DNA of 64,000 nt from DATGUN01 sp035301285. Lineage in GTDB: Bacteria; Bacillota; Bacilli; Bacillales; Amphibacillaceae. The first letter of the stretch is position 1. Each line of letters starts with the position of its first letter. The notes under the pieces are model-generated. The model was not told the DNA's origin, did no database searches, and saw only the letters and a list, made by a program, of their open reading frames with translations. The DNA is taken from NCBI GenBank assembly GCA_035301285.1, contig DATGUN010000006.1, positions 1 to 64,000 of the forward strand, given 5' to 3'. The position numbers were made by a program, and so were the translations under genes. Below, piece after piece: positions 61,531-64,000 of this stretch.

Positions 61531-64000
61531 TCAGATGCTCAACAATTCCCTCACATCCTCTTCACTCAAGCTTGATAGCATTGTTTCACCAGGCTGGACG
61601 ACCTTATCGATGAGTTCTCGTTTCTTTTGCTGTAGATCATATATCTTTTCCTCTATCGTCCCTTCTGTAATCAAGCGGATCACCTGAACGACATTTTTCT
61701 GTCCAAAGCGGTGTGCCCGGTCCGCCGCTTGGTCCTCTACAGCCGGATTCCACCATAGATCATACAAGATGACCGTATCCGCTCCTGTTAGGTTCAACCC
61801 GGTTCCGCCCGCTTTCAAGGAAATGAGGAATACATTTTTCTCTCCATCATTGAAACGTTCACTCATATCTACCCGCTCTTCGGATTTGGTTTGGCCGTGT
61901 AGATAAAAGTAGTCGATCCCTTCATCTTTCAATTTCTGTATGATAATCTCGTGCATGCTTGTAAACTGTGAAAAGATAAGCATGCGCCTTCCAGAAGCAA
62001 CCGCCGTCCGGACCGTTTCCATCAATTGTTCCAGCTTACCTGATTGACCGGTGTAGTTTTCGACGAATAAGGATGGGTGACAGCAAATCTGCCGGAGTCG
62101 TGTCAATCCCGCCAATATTTTCATGCGATTCTTCTGAAAACCGCTCCCCTCCATCCCTTCTTTCGCTTCATGCTGTACTTGACGGAGATATCCCACGTAC
62201 AGTTCCTTCTGATTATCTGTCAACTCCGAAACACTGACAGATTCGATTTTTTCCGGCAACTCCTTCAAGACGTCTTCTTTAAGCCTTCTTAAAATAAACG
62301 GTTTGGTGATATTGGCAATTTTTTCATGAGACATCTGCTTGAAGGTTTTTTGATTCGGCATCAATCCAGGCAAAATAACCTGGAAAATAGCCCACAATTC
62401 TTCAATGGAATTTTCAATCGGTGTTCCGCTCAATGCAAATCGACGGCCAGCTTTGATTTCTCGAATGGCTTTCGATGTCTTCGTCGCATAATTCTTGATG
62501 AACTGTGCCTCATCGAGGATCAACGTTTGGAACGTGCGCTCTCTATATAACGTGATATCCTGGCGCAAAGTAGCATAGGACGTGATCCAGACATCCAAAT
62601 AAGACCATTCCCCGATTTTTTTACGCCGCTCTTTAGGTGTCCCCGTTAATATACCTACCTTCAAATCGGGAGCAAATTTCTGGAATTCATTTTTCCAATT
62701 GTATAAGACCGATGACGGGACAACAATCAGATGCGGATCGCCGCTTGGCTTCTCCGATAAAATATAAGCAATGCTCTGCAGTGTTTTCCCGAGCCCCATA
62801 TCATCAGCTAAAATACCACCCAAATGATAAGCGCTTAACGATTTAAACCATTGAAAACCTGTTTCCTGATAATGACGCAATGAGGCCTGTAAATTTTCCG
62901 GCAATGGATAAACCTGCTCTTCGGGTGCTTTCAGTTGGTGAAGTAACTTCCGAAATGCCGGATCATAGTCTTTCGGTGTCTCGATCATGTCATCGATTTG
63001 TGCGCCTCTGTAGAAAGGCATTTTAATCTGGCCATTTTCGACATCATCTTTTTGGATATCAAGATCCGAGAAAAATTGATTGATCGATGTAAACTCGTCG
63101 CCCTCAAGTGACATCATAGCACCGCTGTCGAGCCTGTAGTAACGTTTCTTTTCGATAACCGCATTAATGATGTTGTTTATTTCGTCATCATCAACACCAT
63201 CTATATTAAAGCCGATTTCCAATAAATTGGAGGACGATTCCACATGAACCGATGTGTGTGGATTCGGTTCGTTCTCGACAATCATGTTGCGGATGGAACC
63301 GGTTAGGAACAACTCGACATGATCCTCCAAAACGGGAAGGACTTTATACAAGAAATCGTATAATTGTTCTTCATTCTCCGCTTCGATATATAGACGCTTT
63401 CCGTTATAATGAAAATTTGCATACTCAATCAAATGCATAATCTGTTGTTCCTTGGCTGTATCCCGGATGATCAGCTTATTATCATCACTGTCATCGCCGA
63501 ATGGATCCACTCGATGGGAACCATAATGATATTCCAGGTGTCCGTCAACAAACCCCTCGGTCATATCCAGATATAATTTCGCACGTAACGGAGCCTGGAT
63601 GATTTCGGATTTGACAACCGTGTCCACTTCCAATTCGCCGATTTTCTTAAGCGATGGCAACACTTCCGATAAAAACATGTTGGACTGGGATTGTTTAATC
63701 GGAAGAACATGGTCTTGCATACCGAGTGCTGATACATGATTTAATACCGTTGATTGATCTTTCTCGGGGAAATAAAACGTTCCCCCTGAAAACAAACAGT
63801 CATAGATGGGCAAATAAGTGCTGCCGGACATATTTTGCATGTGCAGAAGGAGTTCATCATTTTCATTTTGCGTCAATAAAAAGGAAAATGGCGGAGCATC
63901 ATGAACAACATCAATACGCTTATATGTTTCATAACCATCTTTAACCTCAAAGTCCCGTTCGGACAACTTTTCCAGTAACCTTTCAGATAACATCGGGGGG
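61531..64000 (-). CDS. SNF2-family DEAD/DEAH helicase, 5' end outside the window
   Basis: At least 822 residues; the frame is open to the window edge, so the first in-window ATG (63993) need not be the start, and Bacillaceae relatives commonly have an N-terminal SWIM zinc finger and exceed 1000 residues. Visible: a poorly conserved beta-rich N-terminal region, then the SNF2 motor: motif I LADDMGLGKTLQS, motif Ia VVPSSVLYNW, DEAQ box LILDEAQFIKN, SGTPIENSIEELW, motif V SLKAGGTGLNLTGAD and motif VI DQAADRAHRFGQ. It is an ATP-driven double-strand DNA translocase, of uncertain role in bacteria (YwqA/RapA-like). No nuclease domain is visible. Confidence 0.9.
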   Translation of the reverse strand, partial: PPMLSERLLEKLSERDFEVKDGYETYKRIDVVHDAPPFSFLLTQNENDELLLHMQNMSGSTYLPIYDCLFSGGTFYFPEKDQSTVLNHVSALGMQDHVLPIKQSQSNMFLSEVLPSLKKIGELEVDTVVKSEIIQAPLRAKLYLDMTEGFVDGHLEYHYGSHRVDPFGDDSDDNKLIIRDTAKEQQIMHLIEYANFHYNGKRLYIEAENEEQLYDFLYKVLPVLEDHVELFLTGSIRNMIVENEPNPHTSVHVESSSNLLEIGFNIDGVDDDEINNIINAVIEKKRYYRLDSGAMMSLEGDEFTSINQFFSDLDIQKDDVENGQIKMPFYRGAQIDDMIETPKDYDPAFRKLLHQLKAPEEQVYPLPENLQASLRHYQETGFQWFKSLSAYHLGGILADDMGLGKTLQSIAYILSEKPSGDPHLIVVPSSVLYNWKNEFQKFAPDLKVGILTGTPKERRKKIGEWSYLDVWITSYATLRQDITLYRERTFQTLILDEAQFIKNYATKTSKAIREIKAGRRFALSGTPIENSIEELWAIFQVILPGLMPNQKTFKQMSHEKIANITKPFILRRLKEDVLKELPEKIESVSVSELTDNQKELYVGYLRQVQHEAKEGMEGSGFQKNRMKILAGLTRLRQICCHPSLFVENYTGQSGKLEQLMETVRTAVASGRRMLIFSQFTSMHEIIIQKLKDEGIDYFYLHGQTKSEERVDMSERFNDGEKNVFLISLKAGGTGLNLTGADTVILYDLWWNPAVEDQAADRAHRFGQKNVVQVIRLITEGTIEEKIYDLQQKKRELIDKVVQPGETMLSSLSEEDVRELLSI

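Overview
The window reads as chromosome of a low-GC Gram-positive bacterium of the Bacillaceae. Evidence: strong AGGAGG-type ribosome sites, frequent TTG/GTG starts, a ypmR-ypmS pair, a YkpA-type ABC-F protein, a YpuA-like DUF1002 protein, LysM-3D wall hydrolase, CcpA cre-like and CodY-like sites, and a sigma-B-type promoter. Secreted proteins carry long Asp/Glu/Asn-rich linkers, which suggests a moderately halophilic or halotolerant genus (Lentibacillus/Virgibacillus/Oceanobacillus-like). That placement is an inference. I see no rRNA, tRNA, prophage, insertion sequence or CRISPR array.

Layout. 0-7 kb: tail of an FMN reductase, a CPA1 cation/proton antiporter, RecQ helicase and three small membrane proteins, one of them an internal duplication. 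6.6-7.1 kb: tandem 52-bp hairpin array A. 7-20 kb: M29 aminopeptidase, histidine-utilisation genes hutH-hutU-hutI (no hutP or hutG in the window), an alanine/glycine:cation symporter, acyl-CoA thioesterase, cardiolipin synthase, methionine gamma-lyase and RarD. 20-28 kb: ypmR-ypmS, a WYL regulator, a papain-like amidase, YkpA and a NERD/zinc-ribbon protein. 27.8-28.35 kb: tandem 52-bp hairpin array B, apparently of the same family as array A. 28.5-33 kb: threonine catabolism (kbl, tdh) and a LysM-3D hydrolase.

33-49 kb is dominated by two oligopeptide ABC transporter loci: oppD-F-B-C-A plus an extra oppA on the minus strand, then a second set oppA-B-C-D on the minus strand whose oppF lies on the opposite strand beside a DUF3899 gene. 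49.7-54.4 kb: DUF1002 protein, MFS and MATE exporters, RidA. 54.5-61 kb: TAXI-type TRAP transporter (binding protein, DUF1850, fused permease), a nitronate-monooxygenase-like flavoprotein and a divergent GGDEF-fold/HTH regulator. 61-64 kb: a stress-type protein behind a sigma-B-like promoter, and a SNF2 helicase running off the end.

Taken together the genes describe a peptide- and amino-acid-scavenging lifestyle: two Opp systems and an aminopeptidase supply amino acids; hut, kbl/tdh and methionine gamma-lyase degrade His, Thr and Met; RidA removes reactive enamines such as PLP enzymes release. Candidate cre and CodY sites sit near several of these genes. The least explained structures are the two 52-bp arrays, both in convergent spacers, followed by the terminator-like hairpin in the hutH leader and the regulator locus at 59.7 kb.
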